This document shows, one piece after another, positions 8,769 to 18,255 of a DNA stretch of 64,000 bases (position 1 is the stretch's first letter; each line of letters starts with the position of its first letter). Source of the DNA: Bacteroidota bacterium (GTDB taxonomy: Bacteria; Bacteroidota; Bacteroidia; JACCXN01); assembly GCA_013696965.1 (NCBI GenBank), contig JACCXN010000057.1, positions 224,216 to 288,215 of the forward strand. The letters run 5' to 3'. Both the position numbers and the translations under genes were made by a program. Under the pieces are notes generated by a model. It was not told where the DNA came from, did no database searches, and saw only the letters and a list, made by a program, of their open reading frames with translations.

Positions 8769-9984
8769 TTTCAAATCCGGCATTTTCAAGCTCAATCCAA
8801 AATCCCGGGTATGACTTTTTAACAACCCCTGGATTTTTTATTCTTATTTCACCCAGCACTTCTGCAAGAGGGGCAAAGGCCATTGCCATTCGGTGATCCT
8901 GATAGGTTTCAATTGTTACATCCTGTTTGTTGATCTTATCCCCTAAAATTTCAATGTAATCGGCCCCACAAAGTGTTGCCACTCCTAGTTTTTCAAGTTC
9001 AGTGGACAATGCCGATATTCTATCAGTTTCTTTTATTCTCAGACTTGTAATTCCTGATAATATTCCTTTTATTCCTTTTGCAGCCATAGTTACTGCTACC
9101 GCTTGAGCAAGATCAGGGCAATTGGTGAAATCATAATCAAAGCGGTTTAAAATAGGCTGGGGAAGTTTTATTAAAACTGTATTCCCTGCTATTTCTTTAG
9201 ATCGCACACCAAAATTTTTGAAAATTTCATCAAGTACGCTATCACCTTGTATAGTTTGTTTAGAAAGCCCTGACAAAGTGATTTCAGCCTCATAGGAAAT
9301 AGCAACGAGTTCATACCAATAAGATGCAGCGCTCCAATCTTTTTCTACAATAATGTCTGCTGGTGTATATTCGCCTGATGCTACAGTAATTAAAGTATCC
9401 TTTTCGTGAATTTTAGCTCCACACTTTTTCATTAAATCTAAAGTCATTTCAATATAAGGAGCTGAAATCACCCTTCCTTTCAGGCTTATCACCAATCCAT
9501 TTTCTAGATAAGGTGCAATCATAAGCATTGCGGAAACATATTGGCTGCTTATTGTGGAATTAATATCTACTTTTCCCCCTGATAGTTTTTTGCCTTTTAT
9601 TTTTAGTGGTGGGAATCCTTTCTTTCCCAAAAATTGAATATCCGCACCAATGGAGCTTAACACCCTGATTAATTCCTTTACAGGCCTTTGCTTCATTCTT
9701 TCGGAACCAGTTAAAATCCTCTCTCCTTGAATTATTGAAAATAATGCAGCAAGAAAACGCATCACAGTTCCCGCATGTCCCACATCAAATGTAGGACCTT
9801 GTTCATCTAATAGGTTTTTAAGAACAATGGAATCTTCGGCATCAGAAGGATTGATTATATTTATTCTTCCTCCTGATAGTGCATTTATAATAAAAGCCCT
9901 GTTGGTTATACTTTTTGAGCCAGGTAAATTTACCCTGGACGAAACTTCCCCCTTTTTTCTTTTAATGTAAATTGCGTTTATCAT
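8758..9984 (-). CDS. aroA: 3-phosphoshikimate 1-carboxyvinyltransferase (EPSP synthase)
   Basis: Sixth step of the shikimate pathway: shikimate-3-phosphate + PEP to EPSP. Signatures are VNLPGSKSITNRAFIINA, the GHAGTVMRFLAAL loop (NAGTA/T equivalent), RIKETDRISAL and TYQDHRMAMAFAPLA. The protein is about 408 residues, the slightly short form usual in Bacteroidota. I use the ATG at 9984 (MINAIYIKRKKG), one base after the aroB stop, rather than 10002, which would sit inside aroB. It is coupled to aroB; the other shikimate genes are not in the window. Confidence 0.95.
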   Translation of the reverse strand: MINAIYIKRKKGEVSSRVNLPGSKSITNRAFIINALSGGRINIINPSDAEDSIVLKNLLDEQGPTFDVGHAGTVMRFLAALFSIIQGERILTGSERMKQRPVKELIRVLSSIGADIQFLGKKGFPPLKIKGKKLSGGKVDINSTISSQYVSAMLMIAPYLENGLVISLKGRVISAPYIEMTLDLMKKCGAKIHEKDTLITVASGEYTPADIIVEKDWSAASYWYELVAISYEAEITLSGLSKQTIQGDSVLDEIFKNFGVRSKEIAGNTVLIKLPQPILNRFDYDFTNCPDLAQAVAVTMAAKGIKGILSGITSLRIKETDRISALSTELEKLGVATLCGADYIEILGDKINKQDVTIETYQDHRMAMAFAPLAEVLGEIRIKNPGVVKKSYPGFWIELENAGFEITV

Positions 9985-9985
9985 T

Positions 9986-11083
9986 TTATAGATCTGAAGC
10001 AACCATTGCAGCGCGCATTTGATAAAAATTAAACGATTCAGATATTAGTTCCGTACTGCATTTATTGTTTACAACAGCATTTCCTGTTTTGGAAATTAGG
10101 GTAAACATTATTTGGCCGTTTTCATTCTTTTTATCCTGTTCCATAATTTCAATAAGTCGTTGTGGAATAACTTGATTAAAATTAACTGGTTTGTAAAATT
10201 TCAATAAAAAGTCACAGATTTCATCCAATTGGGTGTGTTCCAATCCTGCTTTTTTATACGATAAAAAGGCCTCGCAAAAAATGCCTGCAGCAACTGCCTC
10301 ACCATGCAATAAGGGTTGTAACTCTGATTCAAGAAAAAATGTTTCAATGGCATGGCCTATTGTATGGCCAAAATTCAAGGATTTTCGAATGTTCTTCTCA
10401 TGTGGATCCTTTAATACAATATTGTTTTTTATAACAACAGAACTATAAATTATACCCTCCCAGTCGGGATTTGCTGGTTTGAAATTTTTTATCTGGTTCC
10501 AATAGTTTTCATCAGCAATAAGTGCGTGTTTTATAACTTCGGCAAATCCTGAAAGAATTTGTTTTTTACTTAAGGTATTTAAATATGGAGGGTAAATGAA
10601 TACTGCTTTTGGATTGGAAAATAATCCTACTTGATTCTTGAAATTATCAAGATCTAATCCTGTTTTGCCGCCTATTGAAGCATCTACTTGTGCAAGAAGA
10701 GTTGTAGGAATATTAATATAATCCATTCCTCTTTTAAATGTTGATGCTGCGAAACCTCCCAAATCAGATAAAACTCCTCCTCCAAGATTTACAATTAGGG
10801 ACTTACGGTCTGCTTTCAGCTCTGTTAAGGCTTTCCACATTTGAATACAAATGTCAATAGTTTTATTTTCTTCCCCACTTTCAGTTTCAATTATTTCTGC
10901 TTTTTTTAATTTTTCAACCCGGGCAATTAATTCAGTAAGACAAAACTGCATGGTGTTTTCATCAACAAGGATAAAAATTTTACTGTAATTGTTACTTGCT
11001 AAATAATCATTAATTTGATTAAAAACATCTTTGCCAATGTAAACATTATAGGTATCTGATACTATTGTTTTCATGATTTTCAC
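9986..11083 (-). CDS. aroB: 3-dehydroquinate synthase
   Basis: AroB cyclises DAHP to 3-dehydroquinate with NAD+ and a divalent metal. NAD-binding and active-site motifs are visible: FILVDENTM, ESGEENKTIDICIQMW, LIVNLGGGVLSDLGGFAAST, IPTTLLAQVDASIGGKTGLD, GFAEVIKHALIAD and the zinc histidines in LNFGHTIGHAIE and LLHGEAVAAG. At 365 residues it is complete. The start is either ATG 11083 or ATG 11074 (MKTIVSDTYNVYIG). It is the first gene of an aroB-aroA operon. Confidence 0.96.
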   Translation of the reverse strand: MKIMKTIVSDTYNVYIGKDVFNQINDYLASNNYSKIFILVDENTMQFCLTELIARVEKLKKAEIIETESGEENKTIDICIQMWKALTELKADRKSLIVNLGGGVLSDLGGFAASTFKRGMDYINIPTTLLAQVDASIGGKTGLDLDNFKNQVGLFSNPKAVFIYPPYLNTLSKKQILSGFAEVIKHALIADENYWNQIKNFKPANPDWEGIIYSSVVIKNNIVLKDPHEKNIRKSLNFGHTIGHAIETFFLESELQPLLHGEAVAAGIFCEAFLSYKKAGLEHTQLDEICDFLLKFYKPVNFNQVIPQRLIEIMEQDKKNENGQIMFTLISKTGNAVVNNKCSTELISESFNFYQMRAAMVASDL

Positions 11084-11521
11084 TTTGCAAATATCTGATA
11101 TTTATTGTTATATACTTATTTTTATGTGCTGTGGTTCTTAATTGCAAAATTAATTAAGTTTAAGTATAAATTTAGCAATTTTTTGTATAAAATAACTGAA
11201 AAGAGAATGTACTACTAAAAGCCTGCTTTAATAATTTTCAGCCCTGATATCATTCTCAATTAAATTTGCTAATCTTTTGCTTTATGTAAAACATTTTTCT
11301 TGCACCTAAGCCTTTAGTATGAAGATTATTACTATCAATAATTTAGATTGAAATCATTTCTTTTATTTAGGAAAAAAAGGGAGTAAGCAAAGGTTGAAAT
11401 TTTCATTGATTTTTCTTAAATTAGAATAAACATTTTTCTTAATTAAGGATAATTCCATTGTTGATTTTTACTTAATTTCGTAAAAAATTAATCTGGTAAT
11501 TTGCTTTAACTTTTTTTATTC
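11084..11521. other. Divergent intergenic region, AT-rich
   Basis: About 440 bases between aroB and the TonB-dependent receptor. It has no reading frame with coding character and no hairpin with a GC stem. A TAATTTG-like sequence near 11497 resembles a weak -7 box for the receptor gene, but it departs from TAnnTTTG. Confidence 0.4.
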
Positions 11522-13906
11522 ATGAGGTTTATTTTATTCATTTTAGTATTAATCACCCACATCTCACTATTTGTTTTTCCTTCAAAAGCTCAGCAATTAA
11601 CACAAACTGTAAGAGGGCAGGTGATCGATCAACAATCCAAAGCCACACTAATAGGTGCTAATATAGTGTTATTAGATTCCACCCAATTTATTGGAGCAGC
11701 AACAGACATAGAGGGTAAATTTCGATTGGAAAGGGTGCCGGTAGGTAGGCATAAACTTAAAATTTCTTACCTTGGATACAAGGAAATAGTTCTTAATATT
11801 ATTGTTGGTTCAGGAAAAGAGATCGTGTTAAATATTGAAATGGATGAATCAGTTCTAATGGGTAGAGAAGTGGTTATATCCGCGGAAAAAGAAAAAAGTA
11901 AGGCCAACAATGAAATGACATCAGTTAGTGCTCGCTCTTTCACAATTGAAGAAACAAACAGATATGCAGGCAGTATGGGTGATCCTGCTCGTATGGCTGC
12001 TAATTATGCAGGAGTTTTAGGTTCAAGTGACAATACAAGGAATGATATTATTATTAGAGGCAATTCACCAACAGGAGTGTTATGGCGGCTGGAAGGGGTT
12101 GATATTCCCAATCCCAATCATTTTGCCTTGTTTGGTACAACTGGTGGACCTGTAAGCATTTTAAACAATAACGTGTTAAGCAATTCTGACTTTATTACCG
12201 GGGCTTTTCCTGCAGAATACGGCAATGCAGTGGCTGGTGTTTTTGATTTAAAAATGCGAACTGGAAATAATGAGAAAAGAGAATTTATGGGACAGCTCGG
12301 TTTCAATGGACTTGAAGCTGGTGCGGAGGGACCAATCAATAAAAAGAAGAATTCCTCCTACTTAATTAATTACAGGTATTCAACTATGGAACTTTTTAGC
12401 CTGGCTGGAATTAGTTTTGGAACCAATGCAATCCCCTATTACCAGGATCTCTCATTCAAATTTAATTTCCCAAAAACAAAAATAGGAAGTATTGCCCTTT
12501 TTGGAATAGCTGGTGCCAGTCGCATTGCAATTTTAGACAGTGAAAGAGACACAACTAATTTCTCCTTCGGGAATGCAGGAAATGATGTGTCTTTTGCCAG
12601 TAATATGGCAGTTGGTGGGCTTTCTCATACATACCTTATTAATAGTACAACCTATACACAATTGGTAATTGCTGGATCAGGAAGCATAATGGATATTAAA
12701 AGTGATTCAGTGAATTTCGACAAAACTACAGTTCCCATTTATCGAAATGAATCAAATCAGGGCAAATGCACAACAAATTTCTTTTTAAATAAAAAATTAA
12801 ATTCCCAGCATAATTTTAAGACAGGCTTTATTATTGACCGCATAAATTTTAATTTAGTAGATAGTTTTTTGAATATTGATATCAATCAATTTATAACCAG
12901 CCGAAATTACCAGGGCCACTCTTATTTATTGCAACCCCATTTTCAATGGAAATATAAAATTACGAATTCCCTTGTTTTTAATGGAGGCTTGCATTATCAG
13001 CATTATTTTTTTAATAATTCAAATTCCCTTGAACCCCGAGCAGGGCTTTCCTGGAATTTTAAACCTTTTCAAACATTGAGTATTGCTTATGGTTTGCATA
13101 GTCAGCTTCAAATGGGGTATGCATACGTTAATCAAGTTCAGTTAGGTGATGGAAATTATGTGAAGCCAAACGAAAATATGGGTTTCACTAAAAGCCGTCA
13201 TTATGTTCTTGCCTATGATCATTTATTAAGCGAAAATTTACGTTTAAAATTTGAAACATATTATCAGGAAATTTTCGATGTTCCAATTGATAGAAATAAT
13301 TCGAATTCCTTCTCAATGCTCAATCTTGGGGCCGATTATGATCTTTATTTTCCTGATTCTCTAATTAATAATGGTACAGGAACCAATTATGGATTGGAAC
13401 TCACAGTAGAGAAGTTCTTTAGCAATAAATATTATTATTTGTTTACTACTTCGTTATTTGAGTCAAAATATATTGGAAGTGATGGAGTACAAAGAAATAC
13501 ATCCTTCAATGGAAATTGGATAGCGAATGTGCTTGTGGGGAAAGAATTTAAAGTAGGAAACAAGGAAAACAAGTCCAAAGTATTTACAATAGATGCAAAG
13601 GTAATAAATGCAGGAGGAAGAAGGTATACTCCAATTGATTTAGAATTGTCTGAAAAATTTGGATCTGCAGTTTATATTGATTCTAAAGCATATACCTTAA
13701 GATATCCTGATTTTTTTAGGGCTGATCTTAAAATTGGTTTTCGATTTTACAGAAAAAAGCTAACACAATATTTTGCTCTTGACATTCAAAATGTCCTGAA
13801 TACCAAAAACATACAAGTAAGGATTTATGATAAATCCACCAATTCACTGAGAACAGAATATCAGTTAGGCTTTTTCCCTGTTGCTTTATACAAAATCGAG
13901 TTTTAA
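11522..13906 (+). CDS. TonB-dependent receptor with carboxypeptidase-regulatory-like N-domain
   Basis: A 794-residue outer-membrane receptor. A signal peptide (residues 1-24, ending FPSKAQQ) is followed by a CarboxypepD_reg-like domain (about 28-115: VRGQVIDQQSKATLIGANIV, GKFRLERVPVGRHKLKISYL), then a plug (about 135-250 with RNDIIIRGNSPTGVLWRLEG and FDLKMRTGN) and a beta-barrel to the end. The barrel ends in FFPVALYKIEF, an aromatic-terminated last strand. Such proteins take up large substrates with TonB energy. There is no SusD partner next to it, so the substrate is unknown and it is not a polysaccharide-utilisation pair. Confidence 0.88.
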   Translation: MRFILFILVLITHISLFVFPSKAQQLTQTVRGQVIDQQSKATLIGANIVLLDSTQFIGAATDIEGKFRLERVPVGRHKLKISYLGYKEIVLNIIVGSGKEIVLNIEMDESVLMGREVVISAEKEKSKANNEMTSVSARSFTIEETNRYAGSMGDPARMAANYAGVLGSSDNTRNDIIIRGNSPTGVLWRLEGVDIPNPNHFALFGTTGGPVSILNNNVLSNSDFITGAFPAEYGNAVAGVFDLKMRTGNNEKREFMGQLGFNGLEAGAEGPINKKKNSSYLINYRYSTMELFSLAGISFGTNAIPYYQDLSFKFNFPKTKIGSIALFGIAGASRIAILDSERDTTNFSFGNAGNDVSFASNMAVGGLSHTYLINSTTYTQLVIAGSGSIMDIKSDSVNFDKTTVPIYRNESNQGKCTTNFFLNKKLNSQHNFKTGFIIDRINFNLVDSFLNIDINQFITSRNYQGHSYLLQPHFQWKYKITNSLVFNGGLHYQHYFFNNSNSLEPRAGLSWNFKPFQTLSIAYGLHSQLQMGYAYVNQVQLGDGNYVKPNENMGFTKSRHYVLAYDHLLSENLRLKFETYYQEIFDVPIDRNNSNSFSMLNLGADYDLYFPDSLINNGTGTNYGLELTVEKFFSNKYYYLFTTSLFESKYIGSDGVQRNTSFNGNWIANVLVGKEFKVGNKENKSKVFTIDAKVINAGGRRYTPIDLELSEKFGSAVYIDSKAYTLRYPDFFRADLKIGFRFYRKKLTQYFALDIQNVLNTKNIQVRIYDKSTNSLRTEYQLGFFPVALYKIEF

Positions 13907-14076
13907 AACAAGCCCCAATTTTCTCACTTCCCTCGTTATACCTATTTTCTGGTTCATACCCATAGAAGTAATGCTTTTGAACATATTTTTTATAGTCCTT
14001 GTTAATTGTGTGTTTATAATCCTGTTATATTTGCGGCTTTGGAATATCTTTAAAACGGTTGAGTACGGTAACTTGT

Positions 14077-15246
14077 ATGAAAATATCATTTGACAATACA
14101 GAAATAGCTTTTTCAGGAAAAAGTGATGCAGACCTTACCAGGGCTTATATCCTTTTCAATATGGTTTCAAGTATGCAAATGGTGAAAATTGGTAAAAAGC
14201 TTACCGATTTTTCCATAAAACTTAATCTGCCAATTAAAGGACTTATAAAAGCTACAATTTTCAAGCAATTTTGTGGAGGAGAAACAATAGCTGAATGTGA
14301 TAAAACAATAGCCAATCTGGCTGATTATAAAATAAAAACCATTTTGGATTATTCGGTTGAGGGAAAAGAATCTGAATTAGAATTTGAGCGAACAACAACG
14401 CAATTAATTGCCACAATAGAAAAAGCAAAAACAAGCCAAAATATTCCTTTTAGTGTATTTAAAGTCACCGGTATTGCTCGTTTTAATCTTCTTGAAAAAG
14501 TAAATTCCAATTGTGTTTTAACTGAAGCTGAAAAACAGGAATGGGAGAAAGTAATTTCCCGTTTCGACCATATTTGCAAGACAGCCTTCCTATCTGGTAT
14601 TCCGGTTTTGATTGATGCAGAAGAAAGTTGGATACAGGATGCAATTGATGAATTGGCATTAAAGATGATGCGTCTTTATAACAATGAAAAAGCCATTGTT
14701 TACAACACACTTCAAATGTACCGGACAGGCCGCATTAATTATTTGGAAGAGTTGCTAATGAAAGCCAAAGCTGAGAAGTTTTTTATTGGAATGAAATTAG
14801 TTCGGGGGGCTTATATGGAAAAGGAGCGAACCAGAGCCATTGAAATGAATTACACCTCACCTATACATGTGGATAAACTGGGTGTAGACAAGGATTATGA
14901 CAGGGCATTATTGTTTTGTATTGAAAATTTCTATGAAATTTCAATATGTGCGGGAACGCATAATGAAGCCAGTGCGCTTTACCTTGCCGAATTAATGGAC
15001 GAGTTTAAAATTGAAAAAAACAATCCCAAGATTTATTTTGCTCAATTGCTAGGTATGAGTGATCATATTAGTTACAATATGGCAAAAGTGGGATATAATG
15101 TGGCCAAATATGTCCCCTATGGTCCGGTAAAGGAAATATTACCATATTTAATAAGAAGGGCAGAGGAAAATACTTCAGTGGCAGGGCAAACAAGCCGTGA
15201 GCTTAGCCTTATTTTAAAGGAGAGAAAAAGAAGAAAAGGACACTAA
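14077..15246 (+). CDS. Proline dehydrogenase
   Basis: About 389 residues, a stand-alone FAD proline dehydrogenase that oxidises proline to pyrroline-5-carboxylate. The TIM-barrel core shows TILDYSVEGKESE, FSVFKVTGIARFNLLEKV, PVLIDAEESWIQDAID, YNTLQMYRTGR, IGMKLVRGAYMEKERTRA, ICAGTHNEAS, IYFAQLLGMSDHI and KYVPYGPVKEILPYLIRRAE, all diagnostic. I use the ATG at 14077 (MKISFDNTEIAF) rather than the TTG 18 bases upstream. The P5C dehydrogenase partner is not in the window, so this is the split two-enzyme form, not a PutA fusion. Confidence 0.93.
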   Translation: MKISFDNTEIAFSGKSDADLTRAYILFNMVSSMQMVKIGKKLTDFSIKLNLPIKGLIKATIFKQFCGGETIAECDKTIANLADYKIKTILDYSVEGKESELEFERTTTQLIATIEKAKTSQNIPFSVFKVTGIARFNLLEKVNSNCVLTEAEKQEWEKVISRFDHICKTAFLSGIPVLIDAEESWIQDAIDELALKMMRLYNNEKAIVYNTLQMYRTGRINYLEELLMKAKAEKFFIGMKLVRGAYMEKERTRAIEMNYTSPIHVDKLGVDKDYDRALLFCIENFYEISICAGTHNEASALYLAELMDEFKIEKNNPKIYFAQLLGMSDHISYNMAKVGYNVAKYVPYGPVKEILPYLIRRAEENTSVAGQTSRELSLILKERKRRKGH

Positions 15247-15276
15247 TCATTTATGATTTCTGAAATAGATAAAATC

Positions 15277-15654
15277 CTACTGTGTGTTAGTATGGTATGA
15301 GTAGGATTCTAACCATTTCTTTGCATTCTTTTTTTGATCATAATCAAAATATTTAACTTCAGGTGAAATTATTTTGCTAAAAATAATTGTCATCTGTTCA
15401 TACCATCCCTTTATACCAACTACTGCAATTTTTTCCAATCTATTGTATTTAGGTATATTTTTTATATCCTCCCAAATAGCCTGAAATTCTGGCATATCAA
15501 TTTCATGAATTTCTATATAAATTTTAGGCTTTTCAAAATCTCTTATCGTTTTTTCCAAAATAGGATTAAAAACATCAAAATCCCCTTTTGTAAGCTTGCC
15601 TTTAATCTTAATGGAAATTAAATCTCCTTTTGTTTCATCCAGTATTTGTACCAT
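15277..15654 (-). CDS. SpoIIAA-like (STAS-related) protein
   Basis: A 125-residue protein resembling the SpoIIAA-like family (PF11964). It has the alternating beta/alpha pattern ISIKIKGKLTKGDFDVFNPI, PKIYIEIHEIDMPEFQAIWE and IAVVGIKGWYEQMTIIFSKI, ending in VKYFDYDQKKNAKKWLES. These proteins are small, cytoplasmic and uncharacterised, possibly lipid- or partner-binding. There is no anti-sigma kinase or phosphatase neighbour, so partner-switching is not supported by context. It is convergent with the proline dehydrogenase gene. Confidence 0.7.
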   Translation of the reverse strand: MVQILDETKGDLISIKIKGKLTKGDFDVFNPILEKTIRDFEKPKIYIEIHEIDMPEFQAIWEDIKNIPKYNRLEKIAVVGIKGWYEQMTIIFSKIISPEVKYFDYDQKKNAKKWLESYSYHTNTQ

Positions 15655-15914
15655 TTTCTATTGTATTTAATTTTTTATAGATTTTCACAATTCATTTTTA
15701 TAAATACTCCACTCATAGCGAATCTCCTATCTTTTCTATCAAGGGATCGAGGGAACTTATAAATTGTCGAGTTTATATAACTATAATTTTTTATTCGAGC
15801 TGTAATTGCATCGGTATTTAATTTTTCTGTTGAATGAATATAGGCTATTTTAAAACATAAAAGATGAGTACTGTGTTACCAATGCTAGTTCTACTTACCA
15901 GGATTTTCTCTTGC
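15655..15914. other. Intergenic gap, no feature recognised
   Basis: About 260 AT-rich bases between the pirin-like and SpoIIAA-like genes. A 61-codon open frame at 15845-16030 overlaps the pirin gene out of frame and looks spurious. No hairpin was noted. Confidence 0.35.
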
Positions 15915-16682
15915 TTATTCAACAATTCCACCTTTAACTTTAATTGGCTCTCCATAAGGCATTCCTGATACAAAAATAAATCTACATGCCTTTTCGCGGC
16001 AAATAACTGTGAGATCATGCAAATTTTCAAAAAAGATTCCCTCGCCCGGTTCTATGATTATGTCATTGATACGTATTGAACCATTAATTCCGGTAATAAC
16101 ATAAATAAAGCATCTGCTTTTTTCTGAGAAAGTAAATTTATGAAATGCTTTTTTTGCAAGAGTTACATCATCAAATTGTATATTTCCATGAAGCATAAGG
16201 GGACATTTTTTTCCAGCTATTTTACGTATTAATTTTGTTGCATTTTCTTCATAGGGAATGTCTTTTGCCTCTAGATATTGAAAGGAAATTTCAGAACCAT
16301 GCATTTCTGAGGGAAGTTTTATCCATAATCTTAACCCATGGTTTACTCCATTGGATACAGGTCTGAATGAATTTTGGACGCCTTTTGGGGCAGTAAATCT
16401 TTGTAAGCCTCCATCAGATATTGTTCGGGTATTTCCATTGTGATCTTTAAATTCAAAATTCCCGTCCAATACATATGTTAAGCACTCAAAACCTTGATTT
16501 ATTTGTGTAGGAAGTTCACCAGGAGGTTCAACAAAAAATTCATCTAAAAGAACAAAAGGATCGAATCCACGCATGAAATTTGAAGGAAACAACCTCTTGC
16601 CCCAAATTCCTTTTTCATGGCTCATTTCAACTGATTTTGTTTTTTTTAACTTTTCTATTGTATATTGATGCTGATGATTCAT
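15915..16682 (-). CDS. Pirin-like bicupin lacking the metal ligands
   Basis: A 255-residue member of the pirin family: MRGFDPFVLLDEFFVEPPGE, NQGFECLTYVLDGNFEFKDH, GGLQRFTAPKGVQNSF and the C-terminal cupin HKFTFSEKSRCFIYVITGIN to GEGIFFENLHDLTV. Pirins normally bind Fe/Zn through HPHRGFE and GI-HSE motifs. Here the aligned residues are Gln60, Asn62, Asn104 and Phe106, so all four ligands are replaced. Quercetinase-type oxygenase chemistry is therefore unlikely and a binding or regulatory role is more plausible. It stands alone on the minus strand. Confidence 0.8.
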   Translation of the reverse strand: MNHQHQYTIEKLKKTKSVEMSHEKGIWGKRLFPSNFMRGFDPFVLLDEFFVEPPGELPTQINQGFECLTYVLDGNFEFKDHNGNTRTISDGGLQRFTAPKGVQNSFRPVSNGVNHGLRLWIKLPSEMHGSEISFQYLEAKDIPYEENATKLIRKIAGKKCPLMLHGNIQFDDVTLAKKAFHKFTFSEKSRCFIYVITGINGSIRINDIIIEPGEGIFFENLHDLTVICREKACRFIFVSGMPYGEPIKVKGGIVE

Positions 16683-16874
16683 AATTATTCAATTTAGTTT
16701 ATAAAAATTTCTATTTACTAATTTACAAAATTTATAAAGCTTTAGCAAACCTGTTTGAAACACTGATAAACACTTGTTTTATAACTTATCTTTTAAGTTT
16801 TAGAACAGTTTTATAAATAGTTAATGTTGCTTTTTATAATTTAGCTGAAAAATTTGAGTTTGAAATTTTAATAT

Positions 16875-18035
16875 ATGGCCAGAATTCTTGTAATTGATGA
16901 TGAAAAACCAATAAGAGCAACACTTATTGATATTCTTGAATATGAAAAATTTTCTGTTGATGAAGCTGCGGACGGTATGCAGGCCTTGGCTTTAATCAAA
17001 AAGCAGAAGTATGATGTTATTCTATGTGACATCAAAATGCCCAAAATGGATGGACTTGAGGTATTGGAAAAGATCCAGGAAATTTCTTCGGATGTTCCGG
17101 TTGTCATGATTTCTGGTCATGGCACTATTGAAACTGCAGTTGAAGCTATAAAAAAAGGAGCGTTTGATTTCATTGCCAAACCTCTTGATTTAAATCGCTT
17201 GATGATTACCATTCGAAATGCCATGGAAAAATCATCCCTGATTACAGAAACCAAAGTGTTAAAAAGAAAAATCAAAAAAGCTTTTGAAATGATTGGTGAT
17301 TCAAAGCAAATTGAGGAAATTAAAGAAATGATTGAAAGGGTTGCACCCACTGAGGCTAGGGTTTTAATAACGGGTGATAATGGAACAGGAAAGGAACTTG
17401 TAGCTCGTTGGTTACATGAGAAAAGTAACAGAGCAAACGGACCTTTGGTTGAGGTGAACTGTGCAGCTATACCGTCTGAATTGATAGAAAGTGAACTTTT
17501 TGGACATGAAAAAGGAGCTTTTACTTCTGCCATTAACCAACGCAAAGGTAAATTCGAACAAGCCGAAGGAGGTACATTATTTCTGGATGAAATTGGAGAT
17601 ATGAGTCTTTCTGCACAAGCAAAAGTGCTAAGGGCTTTACAAGAAAGTAAAATTACCAGGGTAGGGGGAGATAAGGAGATAAAAGTTAATGTAAGGGTTG
17701 TGGCTGCAACAAATAAGAACCTGAAAAATGAAATAAGCAACAATAATTTCCGAGAAGACCTTTACCACCGTTTAAGTGTGATATTAATTCATGTTCCATC
17801 TTTAAATGATAGAATGCAAGATATTCCCCTGCTTACAGAGCATTTCCTTTGCGAAATCTGCCAGGAATATGGAATGCCAAAAAAATCAATTTCAAAGGAA
17901 GCTTTAAAAGAACTTCAACAAATTAATTGGACAGGAAACATCAGGGAACTTCGCAATGTAATTGAAAGACTTATTATTCTTTGTGATAAATCAATTACAG
18001 AAAAAGATGTGCTTGCCTATGCCGGAAAAAAATAA
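16875..18035 (+). CDS. NtrC-like response regulator without a DNA-binding domain
   Basis: 386 residues. The receiver domain (1-120) has acidic pair D8/D9, phosphoacceptor D52 in ILCDIKMPKMDG, the S/T site in MISGHG and K in FIAKP. The AAA+ domain (about 140-370) has Walker A TGDNGTGKE, Walker B GGTLFLDEIGDM and WTGNIRELRNVIERL. Two features break from sigma-54 activators. The GAFTGA loop reads GAFTSA (214-219), and the protein stops about 20 residues after the AAA+ domain with no Fis-type HTH. Similar shortened proteins are widespread in Bacteroidota as I recall. It is probably a phosphorylation-controlled AAA+ switch of unknown target. No histidine kinase is adjacent. Confidence 0.85.
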   Translation: MARILVIDDEKPIRATLIDILEYEKFSVDEAADGMQALALIKKQKYDVILCDIKMPKMDGLEVLEKIQEISSDVPVVMISGHGTIETAVEAIKKGAFDFIAKPLDLNRLMITIRNAMEKSSLITETKVLKRKIKKAFEMIGDSKQIEEIKEMIERVAPTEARVLITGDNGTGKELVARWLHEKSNRANGPLVEVNCAAIPSELIESELFGHEKGAFTSAINQRKGKFEQAEGGTLFLDEIGDMSLSAQAKVLRALQESKITRVGGDKEIKVNVRVVAATNKNLKNEISNNNFREDLYHRLSVILIHVPSLNDRMQDIPLLTEHFLCEICQEYGMPKKSISKEALKELQQINWTGNIRELRNVIERLIILCDKSITEKDVLAYAGKK

Positions 18036-18255
18036 TTGTATTGTTTTTTTTGTACCCTTTTTCAAAAAAAGTATCCCTCTTTTGGTTCTGTAGCAATCGC
18101 TTTTGAATTTTTATTATAGGTATCCTGCACTTGTTTCTAAAGCCCGCCCCGCTTCCTCCTAAACAGTCGTTTTGTTAATTCCTTTAAATTCATTATTTTC
18201 AATAAAGATTTTTATCTACTACCTAATTTGGAATTGATAAACTAATTTTTATCCA

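Noticed and set aside
13881-14093. Short frames on both strands between the TonB receptor and proline dehydrogenase genes
   Set aside because: They overlap the receptor's end and the AT-rich gap and show no family features.
15273-15308. AATCCTAC...GTAGGATT inverted repeat near the end of the SpoIIAA-like gene
   Set aside because: Eight-base arms with a 20-base loop inside the gene end; no T-run, so not called as a terminator.
17117-17743. 208-codon minus-strand frame within the NtrC-like gene
   Set aside because: It is antisense to conserved AAA+ motifs, with Ser/Leu/Ile-rich composition typical of reverse frames.
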